The notes under the pieces are model-generated. The model was not told where the DNA came from. It saw nothing but the letters and a program-made list of their open reading frames with translations, and made no database searches. From Maribacter flavus (GTDB lineage Bacteria; Bacteroidota; Bacteroidia; Flavobacteriales; Flavobacteriaceae): a stretch of 64,000 nucleotides of DNA. This document shows, in pieces, positions 52,641 to 61,763 of the stretch (the stretch's first letter is position 1; each line of letters opens with the position of its first letter). Made by a program: the position numbers and the translations under genes. The stretch spans positions 766,665-830,664 of the forward strand of contig NZ_VUOE01000002.1 in NCBI RefSeq assembly GCF_008386635.1, given 5' to 3'.

Positions 52641-53600
52641 TTATTCCTTCTTTAAAATAAATTCAACTTCCTGGGGTCTTAGGATGGCACTGTTGATATT
52701 TTCCGGTTTTTCCCGGAGCACCACGGGCAACATATTTTGGTCACTTTCCTCGATTTTTTCATAATCTGCCAAAACCAGAAAATCCTCTGAGGAAATCTTT
52801 TTGAGCACTTCCAAGGGTGCTTGGCAAACGACCTGAACGACATCCGGGAACATACGGACCTGAACGCTATCCGGTAGGTTCAACATAGTGACCGGAACTT
52901 CAAAAACCTGTTCTGAAAATTTGTAAATCTTCCCAGAAATTGTCACTATAGTAGGCTCAAAATTGGTCTTTGTCAATTCCCGGGATTTAACCAACGTAAT
53001 TTTCTTTGTAAAATCAGTAGTTAGGTTCAATAGTTCCGTATAGGAGGTAGAAACGGACGAAATAGTATCAATTTGGGATTTTGGGCCGTTGACAACAATG
53101 GTTTTGGGTTCAATTACCAAAGAGTCCATAAGTGTGTGGTTCTTGGCAAATGTAATGTTGAGCTTTGGTAAAACAGGAACTTCCTTGGATTCAAGTGTAG
53201 TCAATTTAACAAAAATCGTGTCGTTGTCCATATCCAGCAGTTCCATATTGTTGGATAGTTGATCTCGTACTTGCTTTCTGTAAACGGATGGAGGTATGTA
53301 AAAGCGATCCGACTTCTTTTGTATATCCGATAAATTGATCTGGATGCTCTTTTTTCTGATGCCAAACCCAATAAATTGAAAGCCTACGGCACGTAACCGA
53401 ACCCGTAGTTCACTTCTAGGACTTTCTACTAAGAGATACTCTGGTGGAACATTTACATAGTTCAATTCAAAAGAGGTCGTACCTACAAACGTTTGGGCAA
53501 GATTGTTCACCAACCATGCCAAAAAGGAGAAAAATAAAAAGACCAAAAACACCTTGACCTTACGCTTTTTTAATCCCGTCTTTATTCGCTCTATGATCAC
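52641..53600 (-). CDS. YbbR-domain (CdaR-like) protein
   Basis: A 319-residue protein with one N-terminal membrane helix (VKVFLVFLFFSFLAWLVNNLA) and a periplasmic region of YbbR-like repeats (TSFELNYVNVPPEYLL, PEVRMFP-type strands). In Firmicutes YbbR/CdaR regulates the cyclic-di-AMP synthase CdaA. No diadenylate cyclase gene is adjacent here, so that role is uncertain. The start codon is GTG 53600. It lies 8 bp after the glycosyltransferase stop and is co-transcribed. Confidence 0.85.
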   Translation of the reverse strand: MIIERIKTGLKKRKVKVFLVFLFFSFLAWLVNNLAQTFVGTTSFELNYVNVPPEYLLVESPRSELRVRLRAVGFQFIGFGIRKKSIQINLSDIQKKSDRFYIPPSVYRKQVRDQLSNNMELLDMDNDTIFVKLTTLESKEVPVLPKLNITFAKNHTLMDSLVIEPKTIVVNGPKSQIDTISSVSTSYTELLNLTTDFTKKITLVKSRELTKTNFEPTIVTISGKIYKFSEQVFEVPVTMLNLPDSVQVRMFPDVVQVVCQAPLEVLKKISSEDFLVLADYEKIEESDQNMLPVVLREKPENINSAILRPQEVEFILKKE

Positions 53601-53608
53601 AACCTATC

Positions 53609-54613
53609 CTAAGTTCTAAAAAATAATTTCGGAAAAATTTCTTCCGGTGTCCTACTACTAAATGTAGTATAAAAAGTAGACTTCAAAAAACCAAAACCAT
53701 AGCCTCCGAATTGCACCAACGTAGCGAAAACAGCCATACTGCCCACTTTTAAGCTTTTAGTGCTAACAGTAGCATCCATAAACAAGACCAGAAAGTAAAT
53801 TAAAACGCAAATTAAAGGAGCCTTAAAACCCAAAAAAGCGAATCCAATAGATGTTAAGAGGAATAAAATAAATAACGTGGGAAACCAATAGGTCAATTTT
53901 GCCGTTGTTGGGTGCCACTTGTTAAGTATGGGGCGTACCATTCCAAATTTCCTGACCTGTATGTAAAATTTGTTCCAGTCTATCCTTCTTTTATGGTATA
54001 CAAAGGCTTCGGGTATCAATTTTGTCTCATAACCCTTTTCCCAGATACGGATCGTCAAATCTGGGTCTTCGCCGGGATGGATATTCCCATAACCGCCAGT
54101 GGCTTCAAATGCTTCCTTTGAAATGCCCATATTAAAACTTCTGGGCTGGAATATATTTACGGCATCCTTTCTTCCGCGGATTCCGCCTGTGGTCAAAAAG
54201 GAGGTCATGGCATAATTGATTGCCTTTTGCACATCACTAAAGGAGGAGTGTGCCGCATCAGGGCCGCCATAGCAATGTACAAATTCCTGGGTTAGGCTTT
54301 TTTCAGCCTCCTCCAAATATTGTGGCGGTAGAATGCAATCGGAATCCAGGACAATGAAATAGTTCCCCTTGGCATTTTTCATACCAAAATTACGGGAATC
54401 CCCTGGGCCAGAATTTGGTTTTTGAAAATAGGATATATTGAGTTGTCCCTCATAACTTGCAACAACCTCTTTTGAGGGAACTGTGGAACCATCTTCAATA
54501 ACCACAACTTCAAATTCCTTGGGATAGGTCTGTTTTAAAAGACTCTCCAAAAGTTCCTCTATTTCGCTGGGCCTGTTATATACCGGGATTATAAACGAAA
54601 ATGATAAATTCAT
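53609..54613 (-). CDS. Family 2 glycosyltransferase with C-terminal membrane helices
   Basis: A 334-residue inverting GT-A glycosyltransferase: SFIIPVYNRPSEIEELLESLLKQTYP, the acceptor/donor DxD-type motif VLDSDCILP, and HPGEDPDLTIRIWEKGYE. Three hydrophobic segments at the C-terminus (about 245-320) anchor it in the inner membrane. Substrate is unknown; it may add sugars to lipids or polysaccharides. Immediately upstream of the YbbR gene. Confidence 0.9.
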   Translation of the reverse strand: MNLSFSFIIPVYNRPSEIEELLESLLKQTYPKEFEVVVIEDGSTVPSKEVVASYEGQLNISYFQKPNSGPGDSRNFGMKNAKGNYFIVLDSDCILPPQYLEEAEKSLTQEFVHCYGGPDAAHSSFSDVQKAINYAMTSFLTTGGIRGRKDAVNIFQPRSFNMGISKEAFEATGGYGNIHPGEDPDLTIRIWEKGYETKLIPEAFVYHKRRIDWNKFYIQVRKFGMVRPILNKWHPTTAKLTYWFPTLFILFLLTSIGFAFLGFKAPLICVLIYFLVLFMDATVSTKSLKVGSMAVFATLVQFGGYGFGFLKSTFYTTFSSRTPEEIFPKLFFRT

Positions 54614-54661
54614 TTCAAATTTTCACATATTAAAATCCCCGATAATTCTCGGAAAATCTTT

Positions 54662-55468
54662 TTAGAATTTATCTATCACCTCCTGACTAACGCCTGTATT
54701 GGAGAATCCGCCATCATGGAAAAGATTCTGCATGGTCACTTTTCTTGTTAGGTCTGAGAATAAAGTTAGGGTATAGTCTGCACAATCTTGGGCAGTCGCA
54801 TTCCCCAAAGGCGACATTTTTTCCGCGTAATTAATAAAGCCATCAAAGCCCTTGATACCCTGACCGGCAGTGGTTGCCGTTGGGGATTGGGAAATAGTAT
54901 TGACCCGAACCTTCTTTTCCTTACCGAAGAAATAACCAAAACTACGGGCTACGGACTCCAGATAGGCTTTATTGTCTGCCATATCGTTATAATCTGGGAA
55001 CGTACGCTGTGCGGCCATATACGTCAAGGCAACGATACTGCCCCACTCGTTCATTGCATCGTTCTTGTATAAGGATTGCATTACTTTATGAAAGGATAGC
55101 GCGGAAACATCCCAGCCTTTTGCCGTAAAATCATAGTTTTCATCGGTGTAGGCCCTTCCCTTTCGCACATTTACTGACATCCCGATAGAATGTAGTACAA
55201 AATCCAACTTGCCTCCCAAAATTTCCACGGACTTGGTCACTAAATTGGCCAAATCTTCCTCGTTCGTGGCATCGGCGGGAATAATTTCGGAACCCGTCTT
55301 TTCGGCCAACTCCTTGATCTGCCCCATTCGCATCGCTATGGGAGCATTGGTTAGGACAAATGTTCCACCTTCCTCATGCACGCGTTCCGCTGTTTTCCAT
55401 GCGATTGAATTGGCATCCAATGCGCCAAAAATGATTCCCTTTTTTCCTTTCAATAGATTATAGGCCAT
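54662..55468 (-). CDS. fabI: Enoyl-ACP reductase (NADH), FabI type
   Basis: A 268-residue SDR-type enzyme that reduces enoyl-ACP in the last step of fatty-acid elongation. Evidence: GKKGIIFGALDANSIAW, SIGMS, the catalytic tyrosine pair in YMAAQRTFPDYNDMADNKAYLE (YX6K spacing around M) and VNTISQSPTATTAGQGI. I chose ATG 55468 (MAYNLLKGKK) over 55486, because the family starts there and a promoter element sits 31 bp above. Confidence 0.95.
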   Translation of the reverse strand: MAYNLLKGKKGIIFGALDANSIAWKTAERVHEEGGTFVLTNAPIAMRMGQIKELAEKTGSEIIPADATNEEDLANLVTKSVEILGGKLDFVLHSIGMSVNVRKGRAYTDENYDFTAKGWDVSALSFHKVMQSLYKNDAMNEWGSIVALTYMAAQRTFPDYNDMADNKAYLESVARSFGYFFGKEKKVRVNTISQSPTATTAGQGIKGFDGFINYAEKMSPLGNATAQDCADYTLTLFSDLTRKVTMQNLFHDGGFSNTGVSQEVIDKF

Positions 55469-55498
55469 GTTCGTTGGTTCTTTCAATTGTTAATTTTT

Positions 55499-55506
55499 CA
55501 AAGATA
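55499..55506 (-). promoter_or_regulatory. Promoter -7 element for fabI
   Basis: Minus-strand TATCTTTG, an exact TAnnTTTG match giving a leader of about 27 bases. Confidence 0.45.
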
Positions 55507-55542
55507 TTTAAAATATACCAATCCGATTTTACCCCTTCGGAT

Positions 55543-57195
55543 TTAATTTAGCAATTGCCGGGCATGCGCCAAGGCGGAATCCGATAGTTCGTTGCCTCCT
55601 AGCATTTGGGCGAGTTCCACTACTCTTTCATCATTGGACAGTTTGCGCATGTTGGTACTGGTTCCATCGGTCGTATCGGTCTTAAACACTTTAAAATGGT
55701 GATTGCCCTTGGATGCGACCTGCGGCAGGTGCGTAATGGTAAATACCTGCATATCCTTGCTCATTTCCTTCATGATGTCCGCCATACGGTTCGATATTTC
55801 CCCGGATACGCCCGTGTCGATTTCATCGAACATGATGGTGGGCAATTTTTCGTATTTCGCCAAAATGGCCTTTATGACCAACATAATCCTGGAAAGTTCA
55901 CCGCCCGATGCCACTTTTTTAAGTTCGCCATAATCACTTCCTTTATTGGCCGTAAACAAAAAAGAAAGCTCGTCCATGCCGTTGGTCCTAAACGTATCCG
56001 TACTTTCCAGTTGGATTCTGAAGGAAGCACTGGGCATTCCCAGGTGGGCCAAATCCGATTCCAACTGGTTTTTTAAATCAGGTATAATGGCATTCCTGCG
56101 TTCCCTTAGTACCAGTGCCTGTTCCTCCAAGGCGGATTCCAAGTCCTGGAGTTCCCTCCTTTTGATGGATATCTTTTCATCCACATGGGCGGTTTCAAAG
56201 GCTTTTTGGGAAAGTTCCTCCCTTATTTTAATCAATTCCGATATTTCAGAAACCCCATGTTTTTTCTGTAGATTGTACAGTAATTGCAATTTGGTGTTGG
56301 TCTGTTCCAAAAGCTCTGGATTGGACTCTACCCCATCCCGAAAGGCCTGAAGCTCTGCATTTATGTCATCTATTTCAATATAAACGGATTGGATGCGCTC
56401 GTGTAGGTTTTGATATTGCTTCCCAAAACCGGACAGTCGGGAGAGAGTGCTTTTTAAGTCGGACAAGAGTGTTGTTAGTCCGATCTGTTCGTCGTTCATC
56501 AACTGGTCGCCCTTGGAAAGTTCCTCCATGATCAATTCCACATTGTTCAATTGCTCGTACTGCTCTTCCAATTCTTCCAAAATACCCTCCATTAAGGGCG
56601 CCGCTTCCAGTTCAGTCAATAGAAAATCATTATAGTCCTGTTCCTTTAGGGCGTTATTTTGAAACTCGATAAGTTCCTGAAGTACCGTTTCTGTGGATGT
56701 ATAGGAAGACAACGTCTTTCTAAATTCATAGAGCCGAGACTTATTGTCCGCCAAGGCGTCAATCAATTTTAATTGAAAATCGTTCTCGGTCAATCGCAAC
56801 GTTTGATGTTGGGAATGGATGTCTATGAGTCGGTCCCCCAATTGGGACAGCACATCCAAGGTTACCGGGGTATCGTTAATGAATGCCCTCGATTTGCCAC
56901 TGGGGAGAATTTCCCTTCGAATTACCGAACTATCCTCATAATCCAAATCATTCTCCTTAAAAAACGATTGGAGACCATAGTTCTTGATCTGGAAATAGGC
57001 TTCTATAACGCACTTGCGTTCTTTGTCCCTCAGAGAAGACAGATCCGCCCGCTTTCCCAATACCAAGGAAAGACCTCCCAAAAAAATGGATTTTCCGGCA
57101 CCTGTTTCACCGGTGATAATGGTAAAACCAGCATCCAAACCGACTTCTAGACTATCGATCAGTGCGTAATTGTCAATGGAAAGATTGGTCAGCAA
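55543..57195 (-). CDS. recN: DNA repair protein RecN
   Basis: A 550-residue SMC-like ATPase of recombination repair. Walker A GETGAGKSIFLGGLSL at about residue 35; two long coiled coils (about 150-340) separated by a short hinge; C-terminal SGGELSRIMLVIKAI and the Walker B segment TIMFDEIDTGVSG. The start is TTG 57195, followed by LTNLSIDNYALID, the usual RecN N-terminus. A full two-box promoter lies just upstream. Confidence 0.95.
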   Translation of the reverse strand: MLTNLSIDNYALIDSLEVGLDAGFTIITGETGAGKSIFLGGLSLVLGKRADLSSLRDKERKCVIEAYFQIKNYGLQSFFKENDLDYEDSSVIRREILPSGKSRAFINDTPVTLDVLSQLGDRLIDIHSQHQTLRLTENDFQLKLIDALADNKSRLYEFRKTLSSYTSTETVLQELIEFQNNALKEQDYNDFLLTELEAAPLMEGILEELEEQYEQLNNVELIMEELSKGDQLMNDEQIGLTTLLSDLKSTLSRLSGFGKQYQNLHERIQSVYIEIDDINAELQAFRDGVESNPELLEQTNTKLQLLYNLQKKHGVSEISELIKIREELSQKAFETAHVDEKISIKRRELQDLESALEEQALVLRERRNAIIPDLKNQLESDLAHLGMPSASFRIQLESTDTFRTNGMDELSFLFTANKGSDYGELKKVASGGELSRIMLVIKAILAKYEKLPTIMFDEIDTGVSGEISNRMADIMKEMSKDMQVFTITHLPQVASKGNHHFKVFKTDTTDGTSTNMRKLSNDERVVELAQMLGGNELSDSALAHARQLLN

Positions 57196-57216
57196 ATCCT
57201 TGAATTTTTAGAAAAT

Positions 57217-57248
57217 CAAAGGTAATCTATTTAGGGTATCAAAATCAA
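57217..57248 (-). promoter_or_regulatory. Promoter for recN
   Basis: Minus strand TTG (57248-57246), a 21-bp spacer and TACCTTTG (57224-57217), both consensus. The leader to the TTG start is about 18 bases, which supports this unusual start codon. Confidence 0.6.
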
Positions 57249-57315
57249 ATTCAATAACAAGTTCAAGTTCAAAATGAAAAGTCAAAAGTTAAAAGTGGAA
57301 AATATTAAATTTTAG

Positions 57316-57475
57316 TGCGAATAGCGCTTATCGTTCAGCGGACAGTGAAAAACGAAAAATAATTAGCTATTTGTTGGAAAAATGAATTAAAAAATTCAAA
57401 TTCCAAATGTCTATTACGCTATTAATCGAGTAGCAATTAGCCTTGTACGCTCAGCGAACAGCAAATGGCCAAAAG
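57316..57475. repeat. Degenerate intergenic repeats between recN and porD
   Basis: This gene-free 289-bp stretch holds two related GC-rich units, CGTTCAGCGGACAG (57333-57346) and CGCTCAGCGAACAGC (57449-57463), sharing CAGCG-x-ACAG, in otherwise AT-rich, low-complexity DNA with tandem AAAGT/CAAAA blocks. A further related unit is at 63157-63176. The last one ends in the small hairpin TGGCcaaaaGCCA just past the porD stop. Confidence 0.4.
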
Positions 57476-57484
57476 CCAAAAAAA

Positions 57485-58372
57485 TCAATACTTAATTTCA
57501 TTCCAAGTGCTGGAATACAGGGGGGCAATTTTGTTGAGGGTCTCCTTTAGTTTTACAATATCCACCTTGGGACCATCGGAGAAGATGTTCTGGATTTCCT
57601 CGGACTTGGCATCGAAGAAGGTCTGAATCAGAAAGGCATTGGGCCTTCTATTGATCATGGTCTGGAACAGGTTCATGGTACCTGCAATGATCTGCTTTCC
57701 AGTACTGTTGTTATCGGCCAAAATATCCAAACCTTTTCTATGATAGTTGTACATCGCCACGCGATATTCTTTATACGTATTGGATAGTAAATTGTCCACC
57801 AATTCAAATCTGCTACGATCCGTTGTTTGTGTCCAACCACTATAATTACTACCTTGGGCTTGCGTTACGATACTTTGGGCCTTTCGATAGAAATCGGTAC
57901 CGCCTTCCAAGGAAAACGTATCCGCATCAAGTCCCAAAATAATATAGACATAATAAGCGACCACGGCCACTAAGTTGGATTCGAATACATTTTCATTAAA
58001 GACCAAAGGCTGGAATTCTATGTATTGAAAGTTGAACTGGTTGTCCTTATAATTGAAGACCGGGCTTTCATAGGAAGTGTTGTATACCGGTCGTGAGGAT
58101 TGGATTTGGATGTTACCGCTAAATCGGTCCGATTCATAGTCCGTAATCGTTATGAACATTTGGGCATTTACCCGTTCATTTTCCTTATAAACTCTGTTCG
58201 TCCACTTGTTTTTATTGACGAAATCACTCAAGGAGCGTTCCAAGGTCTTGAAAATTTGTTGGTTGGTCTGTGAAACCTGATCCGAATTTATAGTCACCGT
58301 ACAATTCAATTCCTGCGCATGAAGCGATAAAATACCTAGAAAAATTAACAGGATCGATAACAACTTACGCAT
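57485..58372 (-). CDS. porD: Type IX secretion system protein PorD (DUF4835)
   Basis: A 295-residue exported protein with a signal peptide (1-19, ending LHAQ). The first mature residues (ELNCTVTINSDQVSQTNQQIFKTLERSL) and the later IQSSRPVYNTSYESPVFNYKD are typical of DUF4835, known as PorD in Porphyromonas, a component needed for type IX secretion. It overlaps the coaBC stop by 8 bp, so the two are translationally coupled. The assignment to DUF4835 is firm; the link to PorD is by family knowledge. Confidence 0.88.
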   Translation of the reverse strand: MRKLLSILLIFLGILSLHAQELNCTVTINSDQVSQTNQQIFKTLERSLSDFVNKNKWTNRVYKENERVNAQMFITITDYESDRFSGNIQIQSSRPVYNTSYESPVFNYKDNQFNFQYIEFQPLVFNENVFESNLVAVVAYYVYIILGLDADTFSLEGGTDFYRKAQSIVTQAQGSNYSGWTQTTDRSRFELVDNLLSNTYKEYRVAMYNYHRKGLDILADNNSTGKQIIAGTMNLFQTMINRRPNAFLIQTFFDAKSEEIQNIFSDGPKVDIVKLKETLNKIAPLYSSTWNEIKY

Positions 58373-59570
58373 AGCGTCTTTTTATGATTTCGTTCAGGAT
58401 ATCCTTGGCTACTGCAGCCTTAGTTTTTAATTCAAACGTTTGGATCTCCAAATTGGTATCTATAAAGCTAATTTTGTTGGTGGTGCCTCCAAATCCGGCT
58501 CCCTGATCGTTAATGGAGTTCAAAACGATGGCATCCAAATTCTTACGTTTGAGCTTCGATTTTGCATTTTCCAGTTCGTTTTCCGTTTCCAAGGCGAAAC
58601 CGACCAGAAATTGAGATTTTTTTTCTTGACCGAAGGAATACAAAATATCCCTGTTTTTAACAAGGTCAATTTGCAATTCGGCATTGGATTTTTTTATTTT
58701 TTGGGCCGATTTGACTTTCGGCTTGTAGTCGGCCACAGCGGCCGCACACATGACAATGTCAGAATCGGCGAAATGCCTGTGGGCCTTTTCATACATTTCA
58801 TCGGCGGAGACAACCCGTATCAAGTGTATGCTTTCATTGGCTGCTTCATATTTTGAAGGTCCGGATACCAAAACGACTTCTGCACCTAGATCTGATGCAG
58901 CCTTCGCCAATTCAAACCCCATCAATCCCGAAGAATGATTTCCAATGAAACGCACGGGATCAATTGCTTCGTAGGTAGGCCCGGCGGTAATCAATACCTT
59001 TTTATTTTTCAAGGGAAGCCCGGCGGACAAATAATTGAATAGAAACTGTACGATAGCCTCGGGCTCCGCCATCCTTCCTTCTCCATGCAGTCCACTGGCC
59101 AATTCACCGGAAGCCGCAGGAATCATCAAATTTCCAAAAGACTCCAGTGCCTCGAAAGACTTTTTTGTAGTAGGATGTTGGTACATGTCCAAATCCATCG
59201 CAGGAGCAAAAAAAACGGGGCATTTTGCCGATAGGTAACATGCCAAAAGGATATTGTCTGCAGCCCCGCTTGCCATTTTTGAAAGCGTATTGGCGGTTGC
59301 GGGGGCTATAAGCATGATATCCGCCCAGAGTCCCAATTCCACGTGGTTGTTCCAATCGGTCGTATTGTTTTCTGTCTTGACGAAATTGGAAACTACGGGA
59401 TTTTTTGAGAGCGTGGCAAGGGTCAACGGGGATACAAAGCAACTGGCGCTTTCGGTAAGAACGATCTTAACCATAGCGCCAGCTTTTATCAATAAACGTA
59501 CTAGAAAGGTGGTCTTATAGGCAGCTATCCCTCCGGTTATGCCTAAGAGGATGTTTTTGCCTTCCAACAT
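58365..59570 (-). CDS. coaBC: Bifunctional phosphopantothenoylcysteine decarboxylase/ligase
   Basis: A 401-residue two-domain enzyme for the middle steps of coenzyme A synthesis. The N-terminal flavoprotein CoaC domain (GGIAAYKTTFLVRLL, NHVELGLWADIMLIAPATANTLSKMA, the PxMDLxM-type segment APAMDLDMYQHP) is followed by the CoaB domain (ITAGPTYEAIDPVRFIGNHSSG, VLVSGPSKYEA, VKNRDIL). Both are full length. It lies 5 bp after rpoZ and overlaps porD. Confidence 0.95.
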   Translation of the reverse strand: MLEGKNILLGITGGIAAYKTTFLVRLLIKAGAMVKIVLTESASCFVSPLTLATLSKNPVVSNFVKTENNTTDWNNHVELGLWADIMLIAPATANTLSKMASGAADNILLACYLSAKCPVFFAPAMDLDMYQHPTTKKSFEALESFGNLMIPAASGELASGLHGEGRMAEPEAIVQFLFNYLSAGLPLKNKKVLITAGPTYEAIDPVRFIGNHSSGLMGFELAKAASDLGAEVVLVSGPSKYEAANESIHLIRVVSADEMYEKAHRHFADSDIVMCAAAVADYKPKVKSAQKIKKSNAELQIDLVKNRDILYSFGQEKKSQFLVGFALETENELENAKSKLKRKNLDAIVLNSINDQGAGFGGTTNKISFIDTNLEIQTFELKTKAAVAKDILNEIIKRRYA

Positions 59571-59575
59571 CTTTT

Positions 59576-59908
59576 CTATACGTCTTTCTCCGTATTTCTG
59601 TGGTAAATTTTATCGTTCAACCACTCTTCTACTGCTAAGGCGTGTGGTTTGGGAAGCTTTTCGTAGAATTTGGAAACTTCTATTTGTTCCTTGTTCTCAA
59701 AAACCTCTTCCAGGCTATCACTATAGGTGGCAAACTCCTCCAATTTCTCGAGCAATTCTTTCTTAATTTCGGAATTGATTTGTATGGCACGCTTAGAAGC
59801 AATGGAAATTGCCTCATAAATATTGTTGGTAGGGGCATCAAACTCATTTCGGTTGATGGTCACCGTTGATACGGGCGCCTTGGAGTTTTTTAAATCGTTC
59901 ATGTTCAT
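59576..59908 (-). CDS. rpoZ: RNA polymerase omega subunit
   Basis: A 110-residue small subunit of RNA polymerase. The NNIYEAISIASKRAIQINSEIKKELLEKL segment is the omega core in its Bacteroidota form, and the position between bamD and coaBC matches the conserved gene order of this phylum. The C-terminal 45 residues (EQIEVSKFYEKLPKPHALAVEEWL) are the lineage-specific tail. ATG 59908 is used; M3 (59902) is an alternative. Confidence 0.9.
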   Translation of the reverse strand: MNMNDLKNSKAPVSTVTINRNEFDAPTNNIYEAISIASKRAIQINSEIKKELLEKLEEFATYSDSLEEVFENKEQIEVSKFYEKLPKPHALAVEEWLNDKIYHRNTEKDV

Positions 59909-59920
59909 ACTAAAAACTAG

Positions 59921-60745
59921 TTATTTTGATTCTTCTATGGTATTGAATTTCTGCAATTCGTTATTGATCCGCTTCAGGAGCTCGGCAGATTCCTTTTCGT
60001 ATTTTGTACTTGGATATTGCTTCATCAACATTTTATAGGCTTCCATGGCTTCGCTTAGTCGCTCCTCCTGAAGGCTTTCAAAACTATTGATGGCCAAGTG
60101 GGTAAGGGCATCTACTTTTACGAAATAGGCGTCCTCCCTGTAAATGGAACCAGGAAAATCCGAAATAAAGTTATCGCTCGCTGCAATGGCAGATTTCAGC
60201 ATATCGTAATTAAATTCCCCAAGCTTGTTGTATTGCTTGAGAATCTCAAACGCTTTTTTCTCCTTTTTTCGTGTAAGCTCCTGGGCCATCGCATTGGCAT
60301 CGTCAAAGAATTCCGACTCTGGATACGTATTAATAAAGTTCTGTAATTTTAAAAGCGCCTTGTCCGTATCGGTCTGGTCCAAGGAATAGGTGGGGGAAAG
60401 CTCATAGTAACTTTTGGCACCTAAAAATGATGCTTCGGTAATTTTATCGCTTTTTGGATACGACTTTATAAACCGCTCAAATTGATATCCGGCCATGTTA
60501 TAATCCCCGCGCTCAAAATAACTGTTAGCCAAAAAGAACATTACCCGCTCACCTTGGGGTTTGCCTACGTATTTAGGCGCAATCTGCTCTAAAAGCCTAT
60601 TTGCCCGCTTAAAGTCCTTTGCATCGTAGAATTTTTCGGCAAGGTCGTATTTTGCCTTCAGATCCTCGTTCTTGAGCACTTTTTGGTATTCGCTACAGGA
60701 TTGAAAAACTACCAACAACAGACCAAAAGCAATAAATTTTCTCAT
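59921..60745 (-). CDS. bamD: Outer-membrane assembly lipoprotein BamD
   Basis: A 274-residue lipoprotein of the BAM complex that inserts beta-barrels in the outer membrane. Signal MRKFIAFGLLLVVFQSC (C17), then TPR units (AEKFYDAKDFKRANRLLEQIAPKY, ANSYFERGDYNMAGYQFERFI, LLKLQNFINTYPESEFFDDA). I chose ATG 60745 over an in-frame start at 60757 because it opens the signal peptide and lies 13 bp after the predicted transcription start. It heads the operon with rpoZ, coaBC and porD. Confidence 0.93.
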   Translation of the reverse strand: MRKFIAFGLLLVVFQSCSEYQKVLKNEDLKAKYDLAEKFYDAKDFKRANRLLEQIAPKYVGKPQGERVMFFLANSYFERGDYNMAGYQFERFIKSYPKSDKITEASFLGAKSYYELSPTYSLDQTDTDKALLKLQNFINTYPESEFFDDANAMAQELTRKKEKKAFEILKQYNKLGEFNYDMLKSAIAASDNFISDFPGSIYREDAYFVKVDALTHLAINSFESLQEERLSEAMEAYKMLMKQYPSTKYEKESAELLKRINNELQKFNTIEESK

Positions 60746-60761
60746 TTTGAAAAACATTTTG

Positions 60762-60769
60762 CAAAATTA
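60762..60769 (-). promoter_or_regulatory. Promoter -7 element for the bamD operon
   Basis: Minus-strand TAATTTTG, an exact TAnnTTTG match 17 bp before ATG 60745. A -33 TTG is not at a normal distance. Confidence 0.4.
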
Positions 60770-60869
60770 GTGATTATCAACGGATTTAAAAAACATTTTT
60801 AACCCGCTAAAAATAGGACCGTTATTGGATAAACCCGTCGTATTTGGCATGGATTTAACGCCGATGGGG

Positions 60870-61760
60870 TTATGCCGGAATCTTGGTAAGGGAAGCTATA
60901 AAATCGGCTATTTTATTCTTTAGACCTGAAGATGCTTCCAATAGTGGCAACCGTACCGATGCCCTGCACATACCTAGAATCTCAAAAATTGCCTTTATAC
61001 CGGCAGGATTGCCTTCCTCAAAAATAAGGCCCATCCCTTCTTGCATCATGTAGTGCAATTCATAGGCCTCGTCACTGTTGCCATCCATTCCAAGACCTAC
61101 CATTTGTGAAAATACGGAGGGCAAACCTTGACCTATAACGGAAATGACACCTTCTCCACCGGCCAAAATAGTGGGTAAAGCGGTAATATCATCCCCAGAA
61201 AGCACCAAGAAGCCTTTAGGTCTTTGTTCAATCAATTCCATTACTTGTACCATATTTCCACAGGCCTCCTTTATGGCAACGATATTTTCAAAATCCCGTG
61301 CCAACCTGAGCGTAGTACTTGGCAACATATTGCTTCCGGTTCTACCCGGCACGTTATAGAGAATTATAGGTAAGGGAGAAGCTTCGGCCAAAGCCTTAAA
61401 ATGTTGATAAATTCCTTCCTGAGTCGGTTTGTTGTAGTAGGGCGAAACGGAAAGTACCGCATCAAAATGGCTAAGGTCCGTGGTTTGGAGTTCTTCTACC
61501 AAAGCAGCGGTATTGTTCCCCCCTATACCTATTACCAATGGAAGCCTACCCTCGTTTGCCTCGATTATGGTATCCTTGACCAATTGCTTTTCGCGTTTGG
61601 AAAGGGTGACAGATTCTGCCGTGGTACCCAAAGCCACAAGGTAGTCCACACCTCCTTCAATAGTAAAGGAAACTATTTCTTTCAAGGCTTCCACATCTAT
61701 AGAACCCGACGCCGTAAACGGGGTTATCAACGCCACACCTGTTCCCTTTAACTTTTCCAT
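60870..61760 (-). CDS. dapA: 4-hydroxy-tetrahydrodipicolinate synthase
   Basis: A 296-residue class I aldolase that condenses pyruvate with aspartate semialdehyde in lysine and peptidoglycan precursor synthesis. [54 protein letters not shown] and the Schiff-base lysine in IVAIKEACG are all present. It starts 4 bp after the DUF6913 gene stop and is co-transcribed with it. Confidence 0.97.
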   Translation of the reverse strand: MEKLKGTGVALITPFTASGSIDVEALKEIVSFTIEGGVDYLVALGTTAESVTLSKREKQLVKDTIIEANEGRLPLVIGIGGNNTAALVEELQTTDLSHFDAVLSVSPYYNKPTQEGIYQHFKALAEASPLPIILYNVPGRTGSNMLPSTTLRLARDFENIVAIKEACGNMVQVMELIEQRPKGFLVLSGDDITALPTILAGGEGVISVIGQGLPSVFSQMVGLGMDGNSDEAYELHYMMQEGMGLIFEEGNPAGIKAIFEILGMCRASVRLPLLEASSGLKNKIADFIASLTKIPA

Positions 61761-61763
61761 ATG

